The translations under genes and the position numbers were made by a program. This document shows, piece after piece, positions 17,181-25,450 of a DNA stretch of 64,000 bases; the stretch's first letter is position 1, and each line of letters opens with the position of its first letter. The notes beneath the pieces were generated by a model. That model was given only the letters and a program-made list of their open reading frames with translations. It had not been told where the DNA came from and made no database searches. The DNA is from Anaerolineales bacterium UBA2317 (GTDB lineage Bacteria > Chloroflexota > Anaerolineae > Anaerolineales > Villigracilaceae), in NCBI GenBank assembly GCA_002345215.1, contig DDVH01000025.1, positions 1 to 64,000 on the forward strand. The letters are read 5' to 3'.

Positions 17181-17420
17181 ATGACTCAATTATCGTTTAC
17201 TCAAAAATTCTTCAAAATGATTTCTTCCAAGCAAGGCTTTGAAGCCATGCAACAAGAATCCAAAACTTGGATGGTGCAATGCTCCAACTGCAAATATGAA
17301 CAATCAATTTGGGATATAGGCGGAATCCGTTCTGGTGCTTCGGGCAACCCGAAAACTTACATGAAATGCTCAAATTGTAATCAACGTAATTGGCATTCGA
17401 TATATCGAAAAGAAAGTTAA
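17181..17420 (+). CDS. Small zinc-ribbon protein, function unknown
   Basis: The 79-residue protein carries two CxxC knuckles, VQCSNCKYEQ near residue 34 and MKCSNCNQRNWH near 63, which should bind one zinc ion. The N-terminal helix is amphipathic. An AAGGAG site precedes the ATG and a clean terminator follows, so it is a real single gene. Zinc ribbons of this kind often bind nucleic acid or protein partners, but nothing in the context narrows the role. Confidence 0.75.
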   Translation: MTQLSFTQKFFKMISSKQGFEAMQQESKTWMVQCSNCKYEQSIWDIGGIRSGASGNPKTYMKCSNCNQRNWHSIYRKES

Positions 17421-17424
17421 GAAA

Positions 17425-17456
17425 AAAATCCCACAGAATTTCTGTGGGATTTTCTA
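17425..17456 (+). terminator. Terminator after the zinc-ribbon gene
   Basis: AAAATCCCACAGA and TCTGTGGGATTTT form a 13-bp stem with a 3-base loop, followed by CTATTTC. It lies between two convergent genes and may serve both. Confidence 0.75.
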
Positions 17457-17459
17457 TTT

Positions 17460-18305
17460 CTATTTATTATGCTCCGAATCAAAGACATGTGAGTGCATAT
17501 TTGCAATCCATTGTTTCCCATCATCAGTCAAACGTAAATACGTCAGCGCATCTTGAATATAAGGGTTAACTTGCTCCCAATAAAAATTAGCATAACTCTT
17601 TCTCAAGTCATTTGGTGATTTATATCCAAACTTTTCATTCACGCCTAACTCTTGAAATTCATAATACAAAGCAGGGGTTTTCCGTAAATAATCAGGGTCA
17701 CCTAATTGACCGATAAAATCTGACGCGCGTACCAACCCACCCAAACCTTTTGTATCTTTATAAAAATCATCTTTAGGTGAAGGAAAACGCGTCATCTCAA
17801 TATAAGAAGCGATAAGTTCTGCATCCAATTGCTTGGTCATATCTTCAAGTAAATAGGTACCAAAACGTTCGCGCACAAACATCTTACTTCGGTTTACATG
17901 ATAAGGAGTCAAAGCAACATCTGTACCCGCATGTGAAATTTCAACACGCTCATCCCCAACCCCTGTGCAAAATAATGTCGCCGTATCGTTTTTACAAACA
18001 CCTTTCACATAACCAATATCATGGCATAACACCGCAATCATAAAATGCATCCAATCACGTGGCGTAATGCCGCCTTCGCGCAAATGCTTCCCTTCAATAA
18101 TAGACAAACCCGCCAAAGAAACCATAATGGTATGGTCAATATCGTGATACAACGCATCCGAATTAGAAATATTTTCTAAAGACAATCTTCCGCACCAAGC
18201 CACAATCCGCCCAAATTCAGGGGTAATATCTCCATACGTTTGTTGATACGAAGTCTTCAATTGTTGCACAAACCTATCAATGGTCAGTTCTTGCCAGTTA
18301 ATCAT
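17460..18305 (-). CDS. HD-domain metal-dependent phosphohydrolase
   Basis: The 281-residue protein has HD-superfamily metal ligands: YHDIDHT near residue 48 and LCHDIGYVKG near 90. Later conserved acidic and histidine residues follow (ISHAGTDVAL, GLVRASDFIGQLGDP). HD proteins cleave phosphomonoesters or cyclic nucleotides. The overall pattern recalls a family annotated in cyanobacteria as HD-domain metalloproteins, without known substrate. The frame opens 56 codons earlier, but AAGGA lies 8 bases before the ATG at 18305 and the extension shows no domain, so 18305 is preferred. Confidence 0.8.
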   Translation of the reverse strand: MINWQELTIDRFVQQLKTSYQQTYGDITPEFGRIVAWCGRLSLENISNSDALYHDIDHTIMVSLAGLSIIEGKHLREGGITPRDWMHFMIAVLCHDIGYVKGVCKNDTATLFCTGVGDERVEISHAGTDVALTPYHVNRSKMFVRERFGTYLLEDMTKQLDAELIASYIEMTRFPSPKDDFYKDTKGLGGLVRASDFIGQLGDPDYLRKTPALYYEFQELGVNEKFGYKSPNDLRKSYANFYWEQVNPYIQDALTYLRLTDDGKQWIANMHSHVFDSEHNK

Positions 18306-18487
18306 ACAAAAGTCCTTAGTAAAAAAATCTTCTTTCGGTATAAAATAATGATGATAGAAGTTTACCAGAATCTTAAATAAAAAATCATAATGATATGCTC
18401 TCAATTTTAGGATTAACGCTTCTTCTCTACCCTCAACCTGCTCGCCGTTTTTAGGCTTGAATCTCACACCCATACAGGAGTCACCAA

Positions 18488-18922
18488 ATGGAAATTTTCG
18501 CCCTCATTTTTTCAGGAATAATGATTTTAGTCTCAATTGCTGGTTCAGCCTGTGCAATCATATTACCCATTCTCATCATCGGCGGCATTGGATATTACCT
18601 ATATAAACGCAATCAACAAAGCATGGCACAAAGACAAGATGCACAACAAAATTGGTCAAGCACCACAGCCACAATTCTCATGTCCTCTGTGCAGACTAGT
18701 CATTCCAGTACAGGTGGTTCATCAGTTTATCCTGTCATTGTCTATCAATATGAAGTGAACGGAAAAACATATCAAAGCCAAACCGTCCGTGTTGGTGATA
18801 AATTTCTAAAAGTCAACATTCCCAGCCAAGCACAAAAAACAGTAGACAAATATCCAATTGGCGCAAAAGTGACCGTGTATTACGACCCGAACAATCCCGC
18901 CGAATGTGCTTTAGAGAGATAA
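18488..18922 (+). CDS. DUF3592 membrane protein
   Basis: The 144-residue protein has two close hydrophobic stretches (residues 4-40), a polar linker and a beta domain. That domain ends KVTVYYDPNNPAECALER, the conserved end of DUF3592. The family is widespread and of unknown function. AGGAG precedes the ATG. It diverges from the HD gene. Confidence 0.8.
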   Translation: MEIFALIFSGIMILVSIAGSACAIILPILIIGGIGYYLYKRNQQSMAQRQDAQQNWSSTTATILMSSVQTSHSSTGGSSVYPVIVYQYEVNGKTYQSQTVRVGDKFLKVNIPSQAQKTVDKYPIGAKVTVYYDPNNPAECALER

Positions 18923-18933
18923 AAGGAAAGAAG

Positions 18934-18969
18934 AAAGAGGAAAGAAACGTAAAAGATTCTTTCCTCTTT
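18934..18969 (+). terminator. Stem-loop between DUF3592 and miaA
   Basis: A 13-bp perfect stem (AAAGAGGAAAGAA / TTCTTTCCTCTTT) closes 8 bases before the miaA ATG. It could end the DUF3592 transcript or affect miaA translation, since it lies where the miaA ribosome site would be. Confidence 0.55.
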
Positions 18970-18976
18970 AATATAA

Positions 18977-19894
18977 ATGACCAACCCTCCTCTCATCCTC
19001 ATCGTCGGAGCGACTGCTGTCGGCAAAACAGAACTGGCGATTAAACTCGCCGAAAAATTCGCGCAGCGTGGGGAAATTATTTCAGCAGATTCACGTCTCT
19101 TCTACAAAGGCATGGATGTTGGAACTGCCAAACCTTCTAAAGAAGAATTAAATCGTGTGCCTCATCATTTGATTGACATTGTCAATCCAGATGAAACATT
19201 GAGTTTGGCTGTCTTTCAACAAAAAGCAAAAGACATTATTTCTGATATTCATAAACAAAATAAACTTCCATTTTTAGTTGGTGGGACCGGTCAATATGTA
19301 CGAGCAGTGACCGAAGGTTGGACTCCGCCAGAAGTGACTCCAAATGAAGAATTGAGAAGTGTCCTTGAAAAGTTGAAAGAAGAAAGAGGGAAAGAGTGGC
19401 TATACGCAAAATTAAAGGCTCTTGATTCGGAAGCGGCTGAAAAAATTGATTTGAGAAATTACCGCCGAACGATTCGCGCTTTGGAAGTGATTTTTACGAC
19501 GGGTAGAAAATTCTCTGAGCAAAGAAGCAAAGGCAAATCACCTTATCATTTAATATCTATTGGATTAACTCGCCCACGTGAGGAGTTATATAAACGCGTA
19601 GATGAAAGAATCGAATCTATGTTTGCGAATGGATTATTAGATGAAGTGAAAGGTTTGTTAGATAAAGGTTACTCACCCACTTTGCCAAGCATGTCGGCGA
19701 TTGGGTATAGAGAATGTGTCGGCGTAATAAAAGGTCAAATGAGCATTGAGCAGGCAAAAGTCGAGATGAGGCGAATAACAAGAATTTTTGTCAGAAGACA
19801 ATCGAATTGGTTCAAAGAGTCAGATGAATCTATAAAGTGGTTTCATCCAAATGCTGAAATAGAAATTGAAGGATATATCAAATCTATGCTCTAG
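18977..19894 (+). CDS. miaA: tRNA dimethylallyltransferase
   Basis: The 305-residue enzyme adds a dimethylallyl group to A37 of tRNAs that read UNN codons. Family motifs are clear: the P-loop GATAVGKTE near residue 11, ISADSRLFYKGMDVGTAKP near 35, PHHLIDI near 62, LVGGTGQYVRAV near 95, RNYRRTIRALEV near 156 and SAIGYRE near 236. The usual GPTxxGKT P-loop reads GATAVGKT here. No ribosome site is visible; the start abuts a hairpin. Confidence 0.94.
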   Translation: MTNPPLILIVGATAVGKTELAIKLAEKFAQRGEIISADSRLFYKGMDVGTAKPSKEELNRVPHHLIDIVNPDETLSLAVFQQKAKDIISDIHKQNKLPFLVGGTGQYVRAVTEGWTPPEVTPNEELRSVLEKLKEERGKEWLYAKLKALDSEAAEKIDLRNYRRTIRALEVIFTTGRKFSEQRSKGKSPYHLISIGLTRPREELYKRVDERIESMFANGLLDEVKGLLDKGYSPTLPSMSAIGYRECVGVIKGQMSIEQAKVEMRRITRIFVRRQSNWFKESDESIKWFHPNAEIEIEGYIKSML

Positions 19895-19899
19895 CCGCG

Positions 19900-19944
19900 G
19901 TCTCGGCGGCGTATTTATTTATAAATCTTTCGCCGAGACGGCGA
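19900..19944. repeat. Palindrome with CGCCGAGACGGCGA, copy 2
   Basis: GTCTCGGCG (19900-19908) and CGCCGAGAC (19931-19939) form a 9-bp stem after miaA. The right part matches 8345-8358 over 14 bases. It may work as a terminator but has no T tract. Confidence 0.55.
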
Positions 19945-20062
19945 AAGTAGCGGGATAAATTTTCGTAACTCACTCAATTCTCAAGTGTTGTAATTGACTT
20001 TTAATATTTTCAAGGCTATACTTCATCCAACTTAATCACTTCACCATCACAAGGAGAGAAGT

Positions 20063-21763
20063 ATGAGCAACAAACCCTGGTTAGCGCACTACGATAAAGG
20101 TGTGCCACACACAATTGAATACCCGCAAGTGCCGTTGTTTCATTTTTTAGAGGAAGCCGCGCGCAAGTATCCTGACCGTGCCTGTACGATATTTAAAGGC
20201 GCGGTCATTTCTTATAAAGAAATGAATGCATTATCAGACCACATGGCGGCGGCTCTTGTGGAAATGGGCGTCAAAAAAGGTGACCGTGTTGGTATTTTTA
20301 TGCCGAACACACCGCAGTTTGTGATTGCCTTTTTTGGAATTTTGAAAGCAGGCGGCGTCGTGGTTGCAGTCAACCCCACTTACCCTGTGGATGAAATTCT
20401 CACACCTGTCAAAGACGCAGGCATTGAAGTTATGTTTTGTTTGAGTCGTTTTTATAACAAGTTAAAAGAAGTGCGCGAAAAATCGAATTTGAAAAAGATT
20501 ATCGTCACCAACATCAAAGAAACATTACCTCCAGTTTTGAGATTTTTATTTACGATTGCTAAGGAAAGAAAAGAAGGCGACAGAATTCATGATTTAGATT
20601 CTCGTGATGTTTTGATGCAGGATTTATTAAAGAAACACGCCTCTTCATCTAAGCCTCAAATTGAGATTTCACCTGAAGATACTGCTCTCTTTCAATATTC
20701 TGGCGGTACGACTGGTGTTCCCAAAGGTGCAGTTGCTATGCACAAAAATGTGGTGGCAAATACACTCCAAATGAAAGCATGGTTTGTGACTGCTGAAGAA
20801 GGCAAAGAAGTGACCTTAATGGGCATTCCGCTCTTCCATGTGTATGGCATGATTGCGGGTATGGCTTTTGCAATGACGATTGGTGCGAGTATGGTGATGG
20901 TTCCAAATGCACGCGATTTGAAAGATGTGTTGGAAAACATCAGCAAATTCAAAGCGACTTTGTTCCCCGGCGTGCCACTTTTATACAATGCGATTAATAA
21001 TCATCCAGATGTAAAAGCAGGAAAATATGATTTGTCATCTATCAAGGCTTGTATTTCTGGTTCAGCGGCGTTGATGAAAGAGACAAAAGAAACCTTTGAA
21101 AAATTAACAGGCGGAAAAGTATTTGAAGGCTTCGGCATGTCCGAAGCACCGACAGCCACACACTGTAACCCACTCAATGGTGAAAATAAAATTGGCTCTA
21201 TCGGTATGCCTTTACCAGATGTAGATGTCAAACTCATCAGTTTGGATGATGGTGAAACGGAAATGGCTCAAGGTGAAATTGGTGAAATTATCATCAATTC
21301 GCCGAATGTGATGAAGGGTTACCACAACATGCCGACTGAAACGACCAATTCATTACGCAAAATGAAGGATGGAAAGACTTGGCTCTTCACTGGTGACATC
21401 GCCCGCATGGACGAAGATGGTTATTTCTATATTGTTGATAGAAAGAAAGAACTCATCAAACCCGGTGGTTTCCAAGTGTGGCCCCGTGAAGTGGAGGAAG
21501 CGATTGCATCTCACCCCAAAGTTTTAGAAGTCGGTGTGGGCGGAATTCCTGACCCACAGCGCGGCGAAGCGGTTAAAGCTTGGGTTGTGTTGAAACCCGG
21601 TGAATCATTAAGCGAAGGTGACCTCAAAGCCTATTGCAAAGAACATTTGGCTCCGTATAAAGTGCCAAGCCATATTGAGTTTAGAAATGAACTGCCAAAG
21701 ACAACCGTTGGAAAAATTCTCCGCCGTGAATTGGTAAGACAGCATAAAGAAGGAACGAGTTAA
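20063..21763 (+). CDS. Long-chain fatty-acid-CoA ligase (AMP-binding enzyme)
   Basis: The 566-residue enzyme activates a fatty acid with ATP and joins it to CoA. Motifs are in family order: the P-loop-like YSGGTTGVPKGA near residue 213, FEGFGMSEAP near 353, FTGDIARMDEDGYFYIVDR near 443 and the hinge KELIKPGG. The catalytic lysine box KTTVGKILRREL stands near 547. Length is typical of FadD-type enzymes. An AAGGAG site precedes the start. It is flanked by its own terminator, with no fatty-acid oxidation genes nearby, so chain-length preference and pathway are open. Confidence 0.9.
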   Translation: MSNKPWLAHYDKGVPHTIEYPQVPLFHFLEEAARKYPDRACTIFKGAVISYKEMNALSDHMAAALVEMGVKKGDRVGIFMPNTPQFVIAFFGILKAGGVVVAVNPTYPVDEILTPVKDAGIEVMFCLSRFYNKLKEVREKSNLKKIIVTNIKETLPPVLRFLFTIAKERKEGDRIHDLDSRDVLMQDLLKKHASSSKPQIEISPEDTALFQYSGGTTGVPKGAVAMHKNVVANTLQMKAWFVTAEEGKEVTLMGIPLFHVYGMIAGMAFAMTIGASMVMVPNARDLKDVLENISKFKATLFPGVPLLYNAINNHPDVKAGKYDLSSIKACISGSAALMKETKETFEKLTGGKVFEGFGMSEAPTATHCNPLNGENKIGSIGMPLPDVDVKLISLDDGETEMAQGEIGEIIINSPNVMKGYHNMPTETTNSLRKMKDGKTWLFTGDIARMDEDGYFYIVDRKKELIKPGGFQVWPREVEEAIASHPKVLEVGVGGIPDPQRGEAVKAWVVLKPGESLSEGDLKAYCKEHLAPYKVPSHIEFRNELPKTTVGKILRRELVRQHKEGTS

Positions 21764-21805
21764 CGAGAAACGAGTAACAAGATACGAGTAACAATCTATA
21801 AAATA

Positions 21806-21840
21806 AAAGAGTCTTCTAATTTTCAGAAGACTCTTTTTCT
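21806..21840 (+). terminator. Terminator between the acyl-CoA ligase and ftsH genes
   Basis: AAAGAGTCTTCT and AGAAGACTCTTT form a 12-bp stem with a 7-base loop, followed by TTCT. The genes converge here, so it can serve both. Confidence 0.75.
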
Positions 21841-21863
21841 TGTCACTTATTACTCATCACTCA

Positions 21864-23714
21864 TCACGCCAACTGCGGTGTGCCACTCTTCTTACCATTT
21901 GGTGGAGGGAAGAGTTTTTCAAATTCTTCACGGTTGATGGATTCAACTTCAAGAAGTTTTTGGGCTACTAATTCAAGTTGTTTACGATATTTTTTCACAA
22001 GATTTTTAGCTTGCTTATAAGCTTCTTCTACAATCTTGCGCACTTCGCGGTCAATTTGTTCAGCCACTGCATCTGAATAATCACGTTGTTCTGAAATTTC
22101 ACGCCCGAGGAAAATCAATTCTTCTTTTTGACCATACACCAGCGTTCCCATTTCAGCACTCATGCCTAAACGAGTGACCATGGCGCGTGCCATACGAGTC
22201 ACTTGCTCAATGTCATTCGATGCACCGGAAGTGATGTCGTCAAAAATCAATTCTTCGGCGGCGCGACCACCCAATGCCATGGCTAAAGTTGCTAATAACT
22301 TTTTACGAGACATTAAGATTCTATCTTCGTCAGGGCGGAACCATGTTACGCCACCGGCTTGTCCGCGACCGACAATGGTCACTTTTTGGACGGGGTCTGC
22401 TTCAATGATGGCATTTGCCACAATCGCGTGACCAGCTTCATGGTAGGCAATGATGCGTTTCTCTTCATCAGAAATAAGACGAGATTTGCGTTCAGGTCCC
22501 ATCACCACACGTTCAATGGCTTCTTCCATTTCGGGTTGACCAATTGCCTTTTTGTTACGGCGTGCGGCGAGGATGGCACTTTCATTGACTAAGTTTTCCA
22601 AATCCGCACCGGCGAAACCGGGCGTGCCACGAGCAATGGCTCCCAAGTTAATTTGTGGGTCCAATGGCTTGCCTTTGACGTGTACATTGAGAATCGCTTC
22701 ACGTCCTTTTACATCCGGTCTATCTAATGTAACACGGCGGTCAAAACGACCGGGGCGTAATAATGCGGGGTCTAAAATATCAGGTCGGTTTGTAGCGGCA
22801 ATGATGATGACATTTGTATCGGTATCAAAACCATCCATTTCAACCAACATTTGATTTAACGTTTGTTCGCGTTCATCGTGTGAACCGCCCAAACCTGCTC
22901 CACGTTGGCGACCTACAGCATCAATTTCATCTACGAAAATAATACAAGGGCTATGACGTTTGGCTTGGTCAAACAAGTCACGTACACGGCTAGCACCTAC
23001 ACCGACGAACATTTCTACAAATTCAGAACCAGAAATAGAGAAGAAAGGTACACCGGCTTCACCAGAAACGGCTTTTGCCATCAAAGTTTTACCTGTTCCG
23101 GGCGGACCTACTAACAAAACGCCTTTTGGAATTCTGGCACCAAGTTGAATAAACTTTTGCGGTTCTTTCAAAAACTCAACCACTTCGGCAAGTTCTTGCT
23201 TGGCTTCTTCTGCACCAGCCACATCAGAAAAAGTGACGGTCGGATGTTCACCACTAAACATGCGGGCGCGCGACTTTCCGAAAGACATGGCGGCATTGTT
23301 ACTGCCTTGTGCCTGACGGAAAATAAACCACAACAAACCGCCCATAAACAAAATCGGTAAAAGATATAAGGCGCCACTCAAAACACCACCCCAAGCAGAT
23401 GGTGCTTCTACTTCAATATCTACTTTAGCAAGTTGTTCAGAAGTTACTCCAAAACTGCGCAGTTGTTCTACCAAAGTTGTAGCAGTCTCTTTACGAGATT
23501 CGGCTTCAGTTCCATTGGTTGTGATGACACGAATCACATCATCGCCTTCAACAATAATGCGAGAAACCAGTCCAGTTTGAACTTGTTGAGCTACTCGGCT
23601 AATCGTCAGCGGTTCAGCGGCATTTGAGTCATTGCGAAGCCCAACATACAACATGGCACCAATCGCAACCAACAAAAGGAAGTACACAAAAAAAGATGAG
23701 TTACGGGAATTCAC
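21864..23714 (-). CDS. ftsH: ATP-dependent zinc metalloprotease FtsH
   Basis: The 616-residue membrane protease degrades damaged or short-lived membrane and cytosolic proteins. It has two membrane helices (about 7-25 and 113-132), an AAA+ domain with Walker A VGPPGTGKT, Walker B IIFVDEIDAVG and the second region of homology ATNRPDILDPALLRPGRFD, then the zinc protease motif HEAGH. The third ligand region is in the C-terminal helical domain. A TTG four codons upstream is also in frame, but GGAGG lies 5 bases before the GTG at 23714, so GTG is chosen. Confidence 0.95.
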   Translation of the reverse strand: MNSRNSSFFVYFLLLVAIGAMLYVGLRNDSNAAEPLTISRVAQQVQTGLVSRIIVEGDDVIRVITTNGTEAESRKETATTLVEQLRSFGVTSEQLAKVDIEVEAPSAWGGVLSGALYLLPILFMGGLLWFIFRQAQGSNNAAMSFGKSRARMFSGEHPTVTFSDVAGAEEAKQELAEVVEFLKEPQKFIQLGARIPKGVLLVGPPGTGKTLMAKAVSGEAGVPFFSISGSEFVEMFVGVGASRVRDLFDQAKRHSPCIIFVDEIDAVGRQRGAGLGGSHDEREQTLNQMLVEMDGFDTDTNVIIIAATNRPDILDPALLRPGRFDRRVTLDRPDVKGREAILNVHVKGKPLDPQINLGAIARGTPGFAGADLENLVNESAILAARRNKKAIGQPEMEEAIERVVMGPERKSRLISDEEKRIIAYHEAGHAIVANAIIEADPVQKVTIVGRGQAGGVTWFRPDEDRILMSRKKLLATLAMALGGRAAEELIFDDITSGASNDIEQVTRMARAMVTRLGMSAEMGTLVYGQKEELIFLGREISEQRDYSDAVAEQIDREVRKIVEEAYKQAKNLVKKYRKQLELVAQKLLEVESINREEFEKLFPPPNGKKSGTPQLA

Positions 23715-23870
23715 GGAATCCTCCAAAATTTACGAACGAGTTGCATTATACCAAGTGACTACTTAGACGCGCCAACTTGATAAATATTTATATGATTCTC
23801 TAATATGACGAGCCATCGCTTCTATTTCTACCCTCTGCCTGCTTGCAAAGCCTTTCAAATTTTCTTACGC

Positions 23871-24641
23871 CTACATACTCTCATCCAAAATTAATTCCAC
23901 CGGACAATGGTCCGAACCCATAACAGAATCATGAATAATCACATCCTTCACACGCGGAAGCAAAGATTCTGAGACGAGAAAATAATCCAAACGCCAGCCG
24001 ATTCCCCTAGCACGTGCATTCAAAATATTCGTCCACCATGTGTATTGAACTTTGTCTGGGTATAAATGTCGAAAGACATCCACAAAGCCAGCATCTAAAT
24101 ATTTACCCAACCATTCTCGCTCAACCGGCAAAAAACCTGATGTGTTTTTGTTTTGCTTGGCGTTTTTCAAATCAATTTCTTGATGGGCAGTGTTAAAGTC
24201 GCCACATAAAACCAATTTTTCATTATTTTTATGCAAACGTTTACACACTTTCAATAACTCAGCATAAAACTCGAGCTTGAAATCTACACGCTCGTGTCCG
24301 CGTGAGCCGGAGGGGAAATAAATGTTGAGGAGTCGCACATCAGCCCAACCCGTAGTCACGAGGCGACCTTCCACATCAAATTTTCGTTTGCCCATTCCTA
24401 TCGAAACAAAATCAGGTTTGTTTTTATAAAATGTCGTCACACCGCTATAACCAAGTTTTTGAGCGGGATTCCAAACATAATCTAATTTCAAACTTGCTTT
24501 TTGAGTCTCACTTAATTGTTCTGGTTTGGCTTTTACTTCTTGTAAACAAATTGCATCGGGGTTTGAATCAAACGCCCAAGCCAACGCATTTTTATTTAAT
24601 ACAGCCCGAATGCCATTCACATTCCATGTAATAATTTTCAT
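23871..24641 (-). CDS. xth: Exodeoxyribonuclease III
   Basis: The 256-residue protein matches the ExoIII/AP-endonuclease family of base-excision repair. It starts MKIITWNVNGIRA and carries CLQEVKA (catalytic Glu), INIYFPSG-type LLNIYFPSGSRG, CGDFNTAHQEIDL, TWW, the RGIGWRLDYFLVS box and the closing GSDHCPVEL. All catalytic residues are present. The ATG at 24641 is the family start and lies only 15 bases from the divergent receiver-protein start. No ribosome site is visible. Confidence 0.92.
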   Translation of the reverse strand: MKIITWNVNGIRAVLNKNALAWAFDSNPDAICLQEVKAKPEQLSETQKASLKLDYVWNPAQKLGYSGVTTFYKNKPDFVSIGMGKRKFDVEGRLVTTGWADVRLLNIYFPSGSRGHERVDFKLEFYAELLKVCKRLHKNNEKLVLCGDFNTAHQEIDLKNAKQNKNTSGFLPVEREWLGKYLDAGFVDVFRHLYPDKVQYTWWTNILNARARGIGWRLDYFLVSESLLPRVKDVIIHDSVMGSDHCPVELILDESM

Positions 24642-24643
24642 GG

Positions 24644-24649
24644 TAAACT
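24644..24649 (+). promoter_or_regulatory. Possible -10 box for a leaderless receiver-protein mRNA
   Basis: TAAACT lies exactly 7 bases before the ATG at 24657, the spacing expected if transcription starts at the start codon. There is no Shine-Dalgarno sequence in the 15-base gap. Confidence 0.3.
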
Positions 24650-24656
24650 TAAATTT

Positions 24657-25037
24657 ATGGAGCAAACGCTCAAACGCATCTTGTGTATTGAAGATGAACC
24701 TGAAATGATAGATTTAATCAGGCTGATACTTGGGCGCAAAGGGTTTGATGTGCATGGCGCACCCGGTGGGGTTGAAGGAATCAAAATGGTTCGTGAAATG
24801 AAACCCGATTTGGTTTTACTTGATTTAATGATGCCAGACATGGATGGCTGGGAAGTATACCAACAAATGAAAGCCGAACCTACCACACGTGATATTCCCG
24901 TTATCGTCGTCACTGCCAAAGCACAAAACATTGATAAAGTTTTAGGCTTACACATTGCCAAAGTGGATGATTACATTGCCAAGCCATTTAGTCCGCAAGA
25001 ATTAATGGAAAGTGTTGAAAAAGTTTTCAGCAAATAA
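24657..25037 (+). CDS. Single-domain response regulator (receiver protein)
   Basis: The 126-residue protein is a lone receiver domain. The acidic pocket is CIEDEPE near residue 12, the phospho-acceptor Asp is in LVLLDLMMPDMDGWE near 56, the Thr is in VVTAKA near 85 and the Lys is in IAKPF near 107. All phosphorylation residues are present. No output domain and no histidine kinase gene are nearby, so its partner is unknown. It diverges from xth. Confidence 0.9.
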   Translation: MEQTLKRILCIEDEPEMIDLIRLILGRKGFDVHGAPGGVEGIKMVREMKPDLVLLDLMMPDMDGWEVYQQMKAEPTTRDIPVIVVTAKAQNIDKVLGLHIAKVDDYIAKPFSPQELMESVEKVFSK

Positions 25038-25078
25038 ATTCAACGTTCATGGGGGCGAACGCTCCTCATTCAAAAAAT

Positions 25079-25450
25079 ATGTCCCGCTTCATTTACATCA
25101 ACAACTTAAACAAAAAGATTGAAAAGCCTGCGAACGTGTTATATGGTGATGGATTTTTTACCAAACTGCGCGGCTTGATGTTTCGTCCACGTCTCGAACC
25201 TGATTTCGGCTTGCTTCTCGTTGGAAGCAAAGATTCACGCCTCGACAGTTCGATTCACATGTTCTTCGTCTCATTTGATTTAGCCGTGTTTTGGATTAAT
25301 GCTGATATGCAAATTGTGGATAAAGTCATTGCACAATCATGGAAGCCTGCGTATTTTCCAAAAGCCGATGCAAAATACACCTTAGAAATTCACCCCGACC
25401 GCTTTGGGGATTATGAAATTGGTGACAAGGTTGAATTCAAAGATGGTTAA
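25079..25450 (+). CDS. DUF192 family protein
   Basis: The 123-residue protein has the DUF192 core: FFTKLRGLMFRPRL near residue 27, a hydrophobic strand GLLLV, IHMFFVSFDLAVFWI near 62 and YTLEIHPDRFGDYEIGDKV at the end. The family is of unknown function and is often exported; here no signal peptide is seen. An ATG 10 codons earlier is possible, but the family homology begins near 25079. Its stop overlaps the start of the next gene by 8 bases, which suggests coupled translation. Confidence 0.75.
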   Translation: MSRFIYINNLNKKIEKPANVLYGDGFFTKLRGLMFRPRLEPDFGLLLVGSKDSRLDSSIHMFFVSFDLAVFWINADMQIVDKVIAQSWKPAYFPKADAKYTLEIHPDRFGDYEIGDKVEFKDG

